Position numbers and translations under genes: made by a program. Source: JBBSEX01 sp038239345 (lineage in GTDB: Bacteria; Acidobacteriota; Terriglobia; Bryobacterales; Bryobacteraceae). From it: a stretch of DNA of 64,000 bases. The DNA lies in assembly GCA_038239345.1 (NCBI GenBank), contig JBBSEX010000001.1, positions 186,001 to 250,000 of the forward strand, in the 5' to 3' direction. The notes beneath the pieces were generated by a model that saw only the letters and a list, made by a program, of their open reading frames with translations, was not told where the DNA came from and searched no databases. Shown one piece after another: positions 33,853 through 43,219 of this stretch (its first letter is position 1; every line of letters begins with the position of its first letter).

Positions 33853-36800
33853 CTAGTTCATCGCCAGATCGTGGGCGTCTTCAAAATCCTGGGTAGGCTT
33901 CGCCCGGAGAACGCTATAAACGACCGGAACAAAGAACAGGGTCGCGATCGTGGCGAAGAACAATCCACCGATGACGGCGCGGCCCAGTGGGGCGTTCTGC
34001 TCTCCGCCTTCACCAAACCCGAGGGCCATCGGCAGCATGCCGGCGATCATGGCGAGCGCGGTCATGATCACCGGGCGGAGGCGAGTATAGCCAGCCTCCA
34101 GCGCAGCTTCGAGCGAATTCCTTCCTTCGCGCCGCAGATCGTTGGCGAAATTAACCAGCAAAATACTGTTGGCCGTTGCCACTCCGATGCTCATGATGGC
34201 GCCCATCTGCGAGGGGACATTGATGGTCGTTTGGGTCAGGAAGAGCATCAGCAGAATACCGCAGATCGCCCCAGGGAGAGCCATCAGGATGATGAACGGA
34301 TCCAACCAGCTTTGGAAATTCACCACCATGATGAAGTACACCAGCAGGACGGCGAAGAGCATCCCGATGCCCAGGCCCAGCACGGAGGAGCGCATCGTTT
34401 CCACCTGGCCGCGGATTTCGAGCGTGCTGCCGCGGGGCAGTTTCGAGCGGAACGAATCGACAATGAAATCCACTTGCCTGGCAAGCGTGCCCAGATCGCG
34501 ATCCTGAACGTTGGCGTAGATATCGTAAACCGGCTGAATATTGTAGTGATTGACGACCGATGGAGTGGTCCCGCGTTCCAGCGTCGCCATATTCGTCAGC
34601 AGTTGCGGCGCTTCGCTGGCGGCCGAACGGATCGGTGTAGCCATCAGGGCATCGGTGGAGGACATCATGCCGGTCGGCGTCTGCACGGCCACCGGATAAT
34701 CGACATTGTTACGGGGATTGATCCACCAATTTGGCGATACCTGGGAACTGGAGCTAAGCGAAATCAGAACGCTGTTGGCGACATCGCGCGCTTTTAATCC
34801 CAATTCTCCGGCGCGGGTCCGGTCGATGTTGAGGCGCAGTTCCGGAGCGTCCAGCACCTGGTGTATATGCACGTCCACCGCGCCGCTAAGCCGCGCCACC
34901 TGCTGCTCAATCTGTTTGGCGATCTTGAAGTTCGCCGGGGCATTGGCGTTGGGTCCCATTACCTGGATATCGACCGGCGCCGGAAGCCCGAAGTTCAGGA
35001 TCTGGCCCACGATGTCGGCGGGTTGAAAAAAGAAAATAATTCCCGGAAATTCGCGCGCCAGGCGTTTGCGCAGAGCGCGCTCATACGCGCCGGTTGGACC
35101 GTGTTCCCCTGGCTTTAAGGAGATCAGGATTTCACCTTCAAATGAGCCCAGCGTGCCGGCATCGCTAAACGCGATGTTGGATCCTTGATAGGGTAGCCCG
35201 ATGTTGTCGAGAATATCGCTCAGCTCGCGTGGGGGAATCACTTTGCGGATGGTGTCCTCAACCGCCGCGAACAGCACTTCGGTTTCCTCGATCCGGGTTC
35301 CGCCGGGAGCGCGGACGTGCAGACGCAATTGGCCGGCATCCACTTTGGGAAAGAAGTCCATGCCGATGATGGGGTAGAGGGCGCCGCAGCAGATGCAGAT
35401 CAGGACGAAGAACACGGTCACCAGGGCGCGATGAGCCAAGGCGGCCGCCAGCAGGTTGCGGTAGCCATCGCGCATACGATTGAAATGCCGGTTGAAGGCA
35501 TGATGCACCCGCCAGAAAATATCGCCGCCGGACTCATCGCCATGGGGGCGATACCGTTCCACTTCGCCTCGCAGCATGAATTTGATCATCGTCGGAACCA
35601 GCGTGCGGGAGAGAAAATAAGACGCGAGCATCGCCAGGGCAACCGCCAGGGCCAGCGGGGTGAACAGGTATTTCGCGGCTCCCGTAAGAAAGATGACCGG
35701 AATAAATACGATGCAGATGCATAGCGTGGAGACAAAAGCGGGTACGGCGATCTGCTGCGCTCCATCGAGGATCGCGCCCACTAAGGGTTTGCCCATAGCC
35801 AGATTGCGATGGATGTTTTCGATCTCGACCGTGGCGTCGTCAACCAATATCCCTACGGCCAGCGCCAAGCCGCCGAGGGTCATTACGTTGATGGTTTCTC
35901 CCATCAGATACATCACCGCGAGCGAGCTGAGAATGGACAAGGGAATGGAAATACAAACGATCAGCGTGCTGCGCCAGCTGCCCAAGAACAGGAGGATCAT
36001 GAAGCCCGTCAGGATGGCGGCCGTAATGGCTTCGCGCACCACGCCGTCGATCGCCGCTTTAACGAAGATCGATTGATCGAACAGCAGTTTCAGCTTGAGC
36101 GCCGGCGGCAGCGTCGATTGCACTCGCGGCAGCACGGCCTTCAATCTTTTGACGATGTCGAGCGTCGATGAACTGCCATTCTTTAAGATCGTCAACAGCG
36201 CGCCGCGGCTGCCGTTGTGCCGGACAATGTTGGTCTGGACGGCGTACCCGTCGCGGACATGGGCGACATCGCGCAGGTAGATGGTGCGGCCCGCGTATAC
36301 CTTGATTGGCAGATCGTTGAACGCATCGGCGGCGGCGGGCTCGCTGTTCATCTTCACGGTATATTCCCGCGTCCCAATTTTGACGATTCCCGAGGGAAGA
36401 ATAAAGCTTTGGGTATTGATGGCCGCGGCTATCTCAGAAGCGGACATGCCGTAAGCTTGCACGGCTTCGGGCTTGATATCCACCATGATTTGCCGTGGCC
36501 GTCCGCCATAAGGCGTGGGGAAACTAGCGCCCTGCACCGTGGCCAGCTGTGTGCGCACGAACTGATAGCCGTAATCGTAAACTTCCTGCTCGCTCATCGT
36601 GTCGCTGCTGATGCTCAACTGTAGAATCGGCACGCTGGAGGCGTTATAGCGCAGGATCGCCGGCGGAAAGATCCCCGGCGGCAGCGAGCCAACTCCGGAT
36701 GTCGCGCTGGCCGTGATTTGCGCTACCGCCGCTTCGATCTTGGCGTGGGGATGGAAAAACAGCTTGATAATTCCCACACCGTTGAGAGACTGCGATTCCA

Positions 36801-37041
36801 TGTGCTCGATATCGTTCACTTGTGTGGTGAAGGAACGTTCCGATCGAACGGTAATCGCGTTTGCCATCTCGTCGGCCGAGAGTCCTTTATAACTCCAGAT
36901 CACGGAAGCGATGGGGATGTCGATGTCGGGAAAGACATCGGTTGGCATCCGCAGAATGGCAAGTACACCAAGAATTACAATCAGCATCGACATCACTACG
37001 AAGGTGTAGGGACGCCGCAAGGCCAGTCGAACAATCCACAT
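33853..37041 (-). CDS. RND (AcrB/MdtB-like) multidrug efflux pump
   Basis: The 1062-residue inner-membrane pump starts MWIVRLALRRPYTFVVMSML. It has the duplicated RND plan of 12 helices and two large periplasmic loops. The conserved helix-4 pair reads GLALAVGILVDDATVEIENI, which carries the proton-relay Asp residues. IVPVIFLTGAAKYLF-type and GVATANSILLVNFANDLRREG segments mark the two halves. It uses proton motive force to expel hydrophobic or cationic compounds. Specificity is not readable. The long reading frames on the opposite strand are shadows. Confidence 0.95.
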   Translation of the reverse strand: MWIVRLALRRPYTFVVMSMLIVILGVLAILRMPTDVFPDIDIPIASVIWSYKGLSADEMANAITVRSERSFTTQVNDIEHMESQSLNGVGIIKLFFHPHAKIEAAVAQITASATSGVGSLPPGIFPPAILRYNASSVPILQLSISSDTMSEQEVYDYGYQFVRTQLATVQGASFPTPYGGRPRQIMVDIKPEAVQAYGMSASEIAAAINTQSFILPSGIVKIGTREYTVKMNSEPAAADAFNDLPIKVYAGRTIYLRDVAHVRDGYAVQTNIVRHNGSRGALLTILKNGSSSTLDIVKRLKAVLPRVQSTLPPALKLKLLFDQSIFVKAAIDGVVREAITAAILTGFMILLFLGSWRSTLIVCISIPLSILSSLAVMYLMGETINVMTLGGLALAVGILVDDATVEIENIHRNLAMGKPLVGAILDGAQQIAVPAFVSTLCICIVFIPVIFLTGAAKYLFTPLALAVALAMLASYFLSRTLVPTMIKFMLRGEVERYRPHGDESGGDIFWRVHHAFNRHFNRMRDGYRNLLAAALAHRALVTVFFVLICICCGALYPIIGMDFFPKVDAGQLRLHVRAPGGTRIEETEVLFAAVEDTIRKVIPPRELSDILDNIGLPYQGSNIAFSDAGTLGSFEGEILISLKPGEHGPTGAYERALRKRLAREFPGIIFFFQPADIVGQILNFGLPAPVDIQVMGPNANAPANFKIAKQIEQQVARLSGAVDVHIHQVLDAPELRLNIDRTRAGELGLKARDVANSVLISLSSSSQVSPNWWINPRNNVDYPVAVQTPTGMMSSTDALMATPIRSAASEAPQLLTNMATLERGTTPSVVNHYNIQPVYDIYANVQDRDLGTLARQVDFIVDSFRSKLPRGSTLEIRGQVETMRSSVLGLGIGMLFAVLLVYFIMVVNFQSWLDPFIILMALPGAICGILLMLFLTQTTINVPSQMGAIMSIGVATANSILLVNFANDLRREGRNSLEAALEAGYTRLRPVIMTALAMIAGMLPMALGFGEGGEQNAPLGRAVIGGLFFATIATLFFVPVVYSVLRAKPTQDFEDAHDLAMN

Positions 37042-37094
37042 TGAACTCTATTACACCGCATGGCGTGTGGAATCCGCCTAACTGCTGTGTTGTA

Positions 37095-37979
37095 ATGACC
37101 GCAATGCTTATCGATCCGTTATCCCGGCGATCTTTTTTGTCCATGGCGGCTCTCACGGCGGCGGCCGCGCCATTCGCCTTAGCCCAGGCGCCGCCGGCAT
37201 CGAACACGGCGAAGCCCGGCCAAATTCCCGTGGGGCTTGAGCTCTATTCGGTTCGCGACGAATTGCAGGGCGATCTTCTGGGCACCGTGAACAGCGTCGC
37301 CAAGATGGGATATCAATGCGTCGAGTTCTACGCGCCATACTACGAATGGACCACCACGATGGCGAAAGGCGTGCGCAAACTGATGGACGATCTGAACGTC
37401 CGCTGCTACTCGACGCACAACAGCACGAAGCCCTTCCTGGGCGATGGATTGGGTCATGCGGTGGAGTTGAATGAGATTCTCGGGAGCAAGTATTTAATCC
37501 TCGCCAGCGTCGATCATATTTCCGGGCTGGATGGCTGGAAGCGCGTCGCCGGCGCGCTGAATAACATGGCGGAGCGTCTGAAACCGTCGGGGCTGCAAGC
37601 CGGCTATCACAACCATCAGGTGGAGTTCAAACCGATCGGCGATATTCGTCCGATGGATGTTCTGGCCGACGACACGGCGAAGGAAGTAGCGTTGCAACTG
37701 GACGTCGGCACGTGCGTCGAGGCGGGTGCCAATCCCGTGGCTTGGATCAACTCCAATCCTGGCAGAATCCGTTCGATCCACTGTAAGGATTGGGCGCCCA
37801 CCGAGGGTTATAGAGTTCTGTTTGGAGACGGTGTCGCGCCGTGGAAGAAGATCTTTGAAGCCGCCGAGAGCAAGGGTGGAGTGGAGTTTTATCTGATCGA
37901 GCAGGAAGGCAGTGCCCTGCCGGCGCTCGAAACGGCGAAGCAGTGCCTGGCTAATTTTCGCAAGTTAAAAGGAGTTTAG
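37095..37979 (+). CDS. Exported sugar phosphate isomerase/epimerase-like TIM barrel
   Basis: The 294-residue protein has a Tat-type leader (DPLSRRSFLSMAALTAAAA). The body is a xylose isomerase-like TIM barrel (PF01261 type): VGLELYSVRDELQGDLLGTV near the N-terminus, LQAGYHNHQVEFKPI in the middle, and LQLDVGTCVEAGANP and IRSIHCKDW, which supply typical metal ligands. Members isomerise or epimerise sugars or split sugar derivatives. Several Met codons precede it, and I chose the ATG at 37095 (37104 is also possible). It is followed by a sulfatase on the same strand, 14 bp away. Confidence 0.85.
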   Translation: MTAMLIDPLSRRSFLSMAALTAAAAPFALAQAPPASNTAKPGQIPVGLELYSVRDELQGDLLGTVNSVAKMGYQCVEFYAPYYEWTTTMAKGVRKLMDDLNVRCYSTHNSTKPFLGDGLGHAVELNEILGSKYLILASVDHISGLDGWKRVAGALNNMAERLKPSGLQAGYHNHQVEFKPIGDIRPMDVLADDTAKEVALQLDVGTCVEAGANPVAWINSNPGRIRSIHCKDWAPTEGYRVLFGDGVAPWKKIFEAAESKGGVEFYLIEQEGSALPALETAKQCLANFRKLKGV

Positions 37980-37993
37980 GTTCCTTAACGATC

Positions 37994-39421
37994 ATGCGGA
38001 ACACCAGCCGCCGGGAATTCTTACAGGCTACACTTGCGGCTCCTACTCTGCTGGCTGACAATCCACAAGAGGCTGCCCAAGTTTCCGGCCCGCGGGTAAG
38101 CCGGAAGCAGAATGTAATTTGGATTATCGCCGATCAATTCCGGGCCCAGGCATTGACCTCTAGTGGCGACCCCAACGCTCGTACGCCCAACTTAGACCGG
38201 GCAGCGGCTTTCGGCATAAACTTCACGCATAATATATCCGGCTACCCTCTTTGCTGCCCCTTTCGCGGATCGATGCTGACGGGCAAGTATCCTAACAAGT
38301 GCGTACCGGGCCACGAGTATCCGCTGCCGCCAGGAGAGAAGACGCTGGCCGATACCTTCAACGCGAACGGTTACCACACCTCCTATTTCGGGAAGTGGCA
38401 TTTAGGCGGCTTTCACGAGGCAGACGGCAGGGCTGCATTCTTTATCACGGATCCACAACGCCGCGGGAGTTTTGCAGAGTGGACGGGCTATGAAAACAAC
38501 AACAGCCCGTGGGATTGCTGGGTACATGGCGGCGCCGGCAAGACGGCGTTCCACTCGCGGTTACATGGATACGAGAGCGACGTGCTGACCACGATGTTCG
38601 TGGCCCACCTGGCGGAGAGAGCGGCGGCGCGTAAACCATTTTTTGCCGTGCTAAGCGTGCAAGCGCCCCATGACCCCTATGTCGCGCCTGCGGAGTGGAT
38701 GTCGAAATACAATCCGGAAGCGTTACAACTCCGGCCAAACGTGGCGACGATTCCGGAGGTGCGAACAAGAGCCCGTCAGGATTTGGCTGGCTATTACGCA
38801 ATGATTGAAAATATCGACTGGAATTATGGCCGGGTGATTCAGAAGCTGGAAGAAACTGAACTGCTGGAGAACACCCACGTCTTGTTCTTCTCCGATCATG
38901 GCGACATGCATGGATCCCACGGATTGTTCCGCAAGACCAATCCTTATGAGGAAGCGATCCGTACGCCGTGGATCCTGTCTGGCGGCATCCCGCGTTATAC
39001 CCCCTTCAAGACCGGCGTCTCAACCGTCTTATCGAATCACGTCGACATCGCGCCGACCACGCTCGGGCTGTGTGGAATTGCCAAGCCCGATTGGATGAGC
39101 GGATCCGATCTTTCCGGATACCGGATGGACAAGCCGGGCGAACTTCCCACTCCCGATTCCGCTTATCTGCAAAACATAATTCCGACGCACCACCCCGATA
39201 GCGTGAACACGCCCTATCGAGGCCTGGTGAGCCGTGATGGCTGGAAATATGTTTGCTTCGAAAACCAGAGCTGGCTGCTGTTTCATCTCGCCGAAGATCC
39301 GTGGGAAGAAGCGAATCTCGCCTTCGACGATCGTTTCCGCGAGGAACGAAAGCGCCTGATTCAAAGGCTGGGGCAGTGGATATCCGATACGGGCGACCGG
39401 TTCAAACTGCCCGCTAATTAG
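37994..39421 (+). CDS. Tat-exported sulfatase
   Basis: The 475-residue protein has a twin-arginine leader (TSRREFLQATLAAPTLLA). The sulfatase domain starts with VIWIIADQFRAQ, which gives metal-binding Asp. The formylglycine motif is PLCCPFRGSMLTGKYP, in which the first Cys of C-C-P-F-R is the residue to be oxidised by a formylglycine-generating enzyme. HVLFFSDHGDMHGSHGLFRK supplies further metal ligands. It hydrolyses sulfate esters, probably on glycans, and is paired with the upstream TIM-barrel protein. Exporting a folded, matured sulfatase by Tat fits the family. Confidence 0.9.
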   Translation: MRNTSRREFLQATLAAPTLLADNPQEAAQVSGPRVSRKQNVIWIIADQFRAQALTSSGDPNARTPNLDRAAAFGINFTHNISGYPLCCPFRGSMLTGKYPNKCVPGHEYPLPPGEKTLADTFNANGYHTSYFGKWHLGGFHEADGRAAFFITDPQRRGSFAEWTGYENNNSPWDCWVHGGAGKTAFHSRLHGYESDVLTTMFVAHLAERAAARKPFFAVLSVQAPHDPYVAPAEWMSKYNPEALQLRPNVATIPEVRTRARQDLAGYYAMIENIDWNYGRVIQKLEETELLENTHVLFFSDHGDMHGSHGLFRKTNPYEEAIRTPWILSGGIPRYTPFKTGVSTVLSNHVDIAPTTLGLCGIAKPDWMSGSDLSGYRMDKPGELPTPDSAYLQNIIPTHHPDSVNTPYRGLVSRDGWKYVCFENQSWLLFHLAEDPWEEANLAFDDRFREERKRLIQRLGQWISDTGDRFKLPAN

Positions 39422-39501
39422 TTTCGGCTTGGGACGAGCGGTAACCATCGGACAAGCCAAGTGCCAACTATCTACAATCGCCTCTTTGTTATCCTCGATG
39501 C

Positions 39502-41553
39502 ATGAATTTCGGTCGCTATCTGGTGGATGGGGAACTCGGTAAAGGGGGCATGGGCATTGTTTATCGCGGCCTTGATCCTCTTATCGGCAGACCCGTGGCG
39601 ATCAAAACGATTCGTGTAACAGACTCTGGTACGGCCGCCGAAACGGCGAACTTGCGAGAACGTTTGCTGCGGGAATCACGGGCCGCCGGCGTGCTGTCGC
39701 ATGCCAATATCGTGGCGATTTATGACGTCGGGCAGGAAGGCGACACGGCGTATATCGTCATGGAATTTATCGCCGGCCCCACTCTGGAACGCCTGCAGGC
39801 CGACGATCCGGATTTCCGCAAGAGTAGCGAAATCATCCGCATCCTGGCCGATTGCGCCCGAGGGCTTGATTACGCTCACTCGCGCGGGATCGTGCATCGC
39901 GACATCAAACCGGCGAACATCATGGTGCAGCATGACGGCACCGCCAAGATTGCCGACTTTGGCATCGCCAAGATTTCGCAAGCCAGCGCGCTTACCCAAA
40001 CCTCGGCCGTGATGGGCTCGCCCCATTACATGTCGCCGGAGCAATTGAAGGGTAAGCCCGTCAGCGGACAATCCGATCAGTATGCGCTGGCGATTATGGC
40101 TTACTCACTGCTGGCCGGCCGTCCGCCTTTCGAAGCCGACACGATAGCCACACTCGTCGCCAAGGCCCTCTACGAAGAGCCCACCACCGTGCAGGTTTGG
40201 AATCCGGCATTGCCTGCGGGAGTGGACGTGGTGCTGAAGCGAGCTCTGGCGAAAGAACCAACTCATCGCTATTCATCCTGCACCGAGTTCGTCGACGCTC
40301 TGCGATCTTCGATGGATGGGCGCGCGCCGGTGACACTGGGGGCGATCCCAATCGCCTATCCGGCGCCTCCAACTCCGGCGCCCCCAACTCCGTATCCACC
40401 ACAGGCGTACGTGTCTCCGCCACAAGCCTATCCTTCGCCACCCACTTACGGGCCCGCGACTCCGATGCCACTCCCGATGATGCATCCGCCTGCGAAAAAG
40501 AGCCGTCTACGCTGGGTTTTTGCCATTCTGCTACTTCTTGCCGGATGCTTTGCCGGGTTATATTACGTGGGAAGCCAGGCACTGGAACGCGAAGCGGCGA
40601 ATCGTAAGCCTGCCGTAATTACAACTGACCCGCCGGAGCCGGGGAAGAACACAACCCCTATTTACGACCCGCCCGCTAAGCCGCCGAACGATCCGCCCGC
40701 GGCAAATCCCGAGAAGACGGAGCCGGAGCCGAATAGCAATCGCCCTTCGGATGGAACCCATCAGCCGGTGACGCCGATTACGCCGCCGGTCACTCCGCCG
40801 GTGGCGAACAAGGATTCCCCCTGCGCCGCCGAGCTTGCTTTTTCATCCATCGAGAAATGGCAGCTTTGCGCAGATCACTGGTCGGCGCGCGGGGCCTCTC
40901 CAGCGACCGTTGCCGCTTACAACGCCGGTGGAACGATCGGCCTGATCGCCGCGTTTCAGAGTGGCGGCCCGACGCACTTAGTCTCGACGATGATTGGCCG
41001 GCAGGATCGGCAGAACGATTTTGATTCCTTCCGCGCGAAGGGCTATCGGCCGGAGCAGGTCAGCGTTCTGATGACCTCCGAGGGTCCGAAATTCACGACT
41101 GTCTGGGCGCCTTTGAGTGGACATTTTCGTGTGAAGGGACGCATCCGCGGGATGGAACTGCAACGGGAGATGCAAGAGAATCGGGCTAACGGTTTGCGCC
41201 TGGTGGACCTTGTCGGATTCAACGATGGGGGCGTGTTTTATTCGGCGGCCTGGATTCAGGAAACCGGCGTCGATGGAGTGGTTTTCCCCGAGGTTTCCGA
41301 ACAAGATTTGCCGCAACACATGAAAAGTCAGACAGCTCGCGGACAAGTCCTGCAGCGGTTTTCGCAATATGAAACTCCCGCCGGACGCCGCTGGGTTGAG
41401 GTATGGGAGCAGAGCGCGCGCCCCTTCTACGCCTTCACCAGATTGACGCGGGCACAATTCGCGCAGAACACAAAAAGCTTCGGCGCCCAGGGATATCACC
41501 TGCATCAGGTCAGCGTGCTGGGGGATGAATTCACGGCGATCTGGTCCAAGTGA
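39502..41553 (+). CDS. Membrane Ser/Thr protein kinase with C-terminal tandem-repeat sensor
   Basis: The 683-residue protein starts directly with the kinase domain (about 1-265): GELGKGGMGIVYRG P-loop, VAIKTI Lys, catalytic loop IVHRDIKPANIM, DFGIAK, and the MGSPHYMSPEQL activation segment. A Pro/Tyr-rich linker (about 280-330) and one transmembrane helix (WVFAILLLLAGCFAGLYYVG) follow. A second Pro-rich segment leads to extracytoplasmic repeats at about 450-683, each ending in a YxxxQVSVL...FTxxW pattern. These match the bacterial tandem repeat domain 1 (BTRD1) type. The 3' end overlaps the oxygenase gene by 4 bp. Confidence 0.9.
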   Translation: MNFGRYLVDGELGKGGMGIVYRGLDPLIGRPVAIKTIRVTDSGTAAETANLRERLLRESRAAGVLSHANIVAIYDVGQEGDTAYIVMEFIAGPTLERLQADDPDFRKSSEIIRILADCARGLDYAHSRGIVHRDIKPANIMVQHDGTAKIADFGIAKISQASALTQTSAVMGSPHYMSPEQLKGKPVSGQSDQYALAIMAYSLLAGRPPFEADTIATLVAKALYEEPTTVQVWNPALPAGVDVVLKRALAKEPTHRYSSCTEFVDALRSSMDGRAPVTLGAIPIAYPAPPTPAPPTPYPPQAYVSPPQAYPSPPTYGPATPMPLPMMHPPAKKSRLRWVFAILLLLAGCFAGLYYVGSQALEREAANRKPAVITTDPPEPGKNTTPIYDPPAKPPNDPPAANPEKTEPEPNSNRPSDGTHQPVTPITPPVTPPVANKDSPCAAELAFSSIEKWQLCADHWSARGASPATVAAYNAGGTIGLIAAFQSGGPTHLVSTMIGRQDRQNDFDSFRAKGYRPEQVSVLMTSEGPKFTTVWAPLSGHFRVKGRIRGMELQREMQENRANGLRLVDLVGFNDGGVFYSAAWIQETGVDGVVFPEVSEQDLPQHMKSQTARGQVLQRFSQYETPAGRRWVEVWEQSARPFYAFTRLTRAQFAQNTKSFGAQGYHLHQVSVLGDEFTAIWSK

Positions 41554-42458
41554 GGATGGCTGCCCCATCCGGCATCGGGCGTTTTGATTTACCGCTCAGC
41601 GATGGAGAAGCGATGCGGGCGGCCGCGGCCTCGAGCGGTTGGTTCTACGTTACCGATCCCTTGTTCACAGCGAATCGTTGCCGGGAGGCGATTGCCGATG
41701 CGTCGGCTTTTTTTGACTTGCCGCTAGAGAGCAAGAAGCAGATTGCGATTGAGCGTTCGCCCCATTTTCGCGGATATAGCCAGATGTGCAATGAACGGGA
41801 TTGGCGCGAGCAGATTCACTTTGGACGTGAAGAGGCGGCGGGCTCGCACCAATTGAGCGGTCCTAATTTGTGGCCACCCGATGCGCTATGGCGGAGACGA
41901 ATTCTAGCCCTGCTGGGGGACTTTGAAAGAGTCGCTCGGGAAATTTTGACCTCGCTCTTCGCCCCTTGCCTAAGTGTCGATGAGGATCCGTACCTCTTGC
42001 TGAAGCTGATTCACTATCTGGCGCCGCCCGATCAAATTCCCCGGCCGGGAGTGGCGCCGCACGTCGATTTCAGTTTCATTACGCTTGTGCTCCAAAATGA
42101 CAGCGGCGGCTTGGAGTTCCTCAATCCGACGGGCCTCTGGGTGCCTGCCGCGCCACTTGCCGGAACACTTATCGTGAACGTCGGCGAGATCCTGGAATTC
42201 GTGAGTGGAGGGCGGTTTCGAGCCACCCCGCATCGGGTGGTAAATCACGAAAAGGCGCGCATTTCGCTTCCGTTCTTTTTCAACCCGGGGCTCGAACAGA
42301 AGATCGCGCAGCTTGCCGGGCCATGGGTGCCGCGCGCGGCCGATCCGGAGCACGTTCACCGCGTATTCGAAATTCCGCCCGCCTCACCGTTTGTTTTTGG
42401 CGATGCCGAATGGCGCCGTAAAGGCTTGGGACGCTGGTGCGCGTCGTGTGTAGTCTAA
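41550..42458 (+). CDS. 2-oxoglutarate/Fe(II)-dependent oxygenase, isopenicillin N synthase-like
   Basis: The 302-residue protein has the DIOX_N helix region (REAIADASAFFDLPLESKKQ) and a C-terminal jelly roll. The iron ligands are in APHVDFSFITLVLQN (HxD) and RFRATPHRVVNHEKARISLP (distal His plus the RxS that binds 2-oxoglutarate). It would hydroxylate or oxidise a small molecule in the cytosol. The GTG at 41550 overlaps the kinase stop (GTGA); an ATG at 41556 is an alternative. Cotranscription with a kinase is unusual. It is convergent with the next gene, overlapping by 4 bp. Confidence 0.87.
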   Translation: MRMAAPSGIGRFDLPLSDGEAMRAAAASSGWFYVTDPLFTANRCREAIADASAFFDLPLESKKQIAIERSPHFRGYSQMCNERDWREQIHFGREEAAGSHQLSGPNLWPPDALWRRRILALLGDFERVAREILTSLFAPCLSVDEDPYLLLKLIHYLAPPDQIPRPGVAPHVDFSFITLVLQNDSGGLEFLNPTGLWVPAAPLAGTLIVNVGEILEFVSGGRFRATPHRVVNHEKARISLPFFFNPGLEQKIAQLAGPWVPRAADPEHVHRVFEIPPASPFVFGDAEWRRKGLGRWCASCVV

Positions 42459-43216
42459 GATTTGCGGGAATTCCATAAAGCCAGCAAGCCTTCGATATCG
42501 CAATGGGGACTAAACAGGTGTGCGCCACGATAGGTAAACCGGTGGCGTGCTTCATGCTCTTCCCACGTCAGGACGGCTTTGAATGCGGTGCGGACAACTT
42601 CGTTTGGCGTGGATTGCGGACTCACATAAAACTGACGCCCATGAAATAGTTGGCGGACACCGGAATCGGCGTCTAACTCCTCCAGGCAAAGTTGAACCAG
42701 AAAGCCGCCGCCAATTTCCTCCGCCAGAAAGTGGCCATCCCTGAACGTGATGTCGTCCAGGATCCGCCGCAGGGAGGCAAGATTGAGTGTCGTGCGCCGG
42801 GCCAGGGTAACCGCTCGCTGGACGGCGTCTTCGACAGCGGCGAAAACCGGAATGCCGTGGGCCGCGGCCATGCTGCGCACGAAGATGCGTCCACGGTTGA
42901 GATCGTCAATGCCATCGAAGCCGGAACTCTCGTTCAAGTCTTCGATGGACAGTGCCAGTTTTCTACCGGATCCGATCGCATAGGCGACTTCCCCAATCGT
43001 GGCGACCCCTCTTGTGTTGCCGCTAATCACGAATAGTAAAACGTCAGCCTCAGCCTTCGTCCGCATCTCGTCGGCTTCGCGCTCCGTGGTCCATTGGCCG
43101 AGGCCAAGCTGCGGATCGTAGTAAGTGATGCCGGCGGATTCCAAGGCGGGAATAGCGATGTCGCGTCTCCATGTGGTGATGCCGCAAGCTCCGCCCAGGA
43201 AGACTTGCTTCGTCAT
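42455..43216 (-). CDS. Nucleoside 2-deoxyribosyltransferase-like protein with extra C-terminal domain
   Basis: The 253-residue protein begins QVFLGGACGITTWRRDIAIP and continues AGITYYDPQLGLGQW, ADVLLFVISGNTRGVATIGE, the pattern of the nucleoside 2-deoxyribosyltransferase-like family (PF15891 type). The Glu in TIGEVAYAIG corresponds to the catalytic nucleophile. About 110 further residues have no function I can name and include a His-rich WEEHEARHRFTYRGAHLF segment. It starts 3 bp after the stop of the S24 gene, so the two form one operon. The reaction is likely base exchange or hydrolysis at a nucleoside or nucleotide glycosidic bond. Confidence 0.72.
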   Translation of the reverse strand: MTKQVFLGGACGITTWRRDIAIPALESAGITYYDPQLGLGQWTTEREADEMRTKAEADVLLFVISGNTRGVATIGEVAYAIGSGRKLALSIEDLNESSGFDGIDDLNRGRIFVRSMAAAHGIPVFAAVEDAVQRAVTLARRTTLNLASLRRILDDITFRDGHFLAEEIGGGFLVQLCLEELDADSGVRQLFHGRQFYVSPQSTPNEVVRTAFKAVLTWEEHEARHRFTYRGAHLFSPHCDIEGLLALWNSRKS

Positions 43217-43219
43217 GCT

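Noticed and set aside
33316..34797. A 493-residue open frame on the plus strand
   Set aside because: It lies antisense to the RND adaptor and pump genes, is His/Gln/Arg-rich with no domain, and is explained by codon bias of the real genes.
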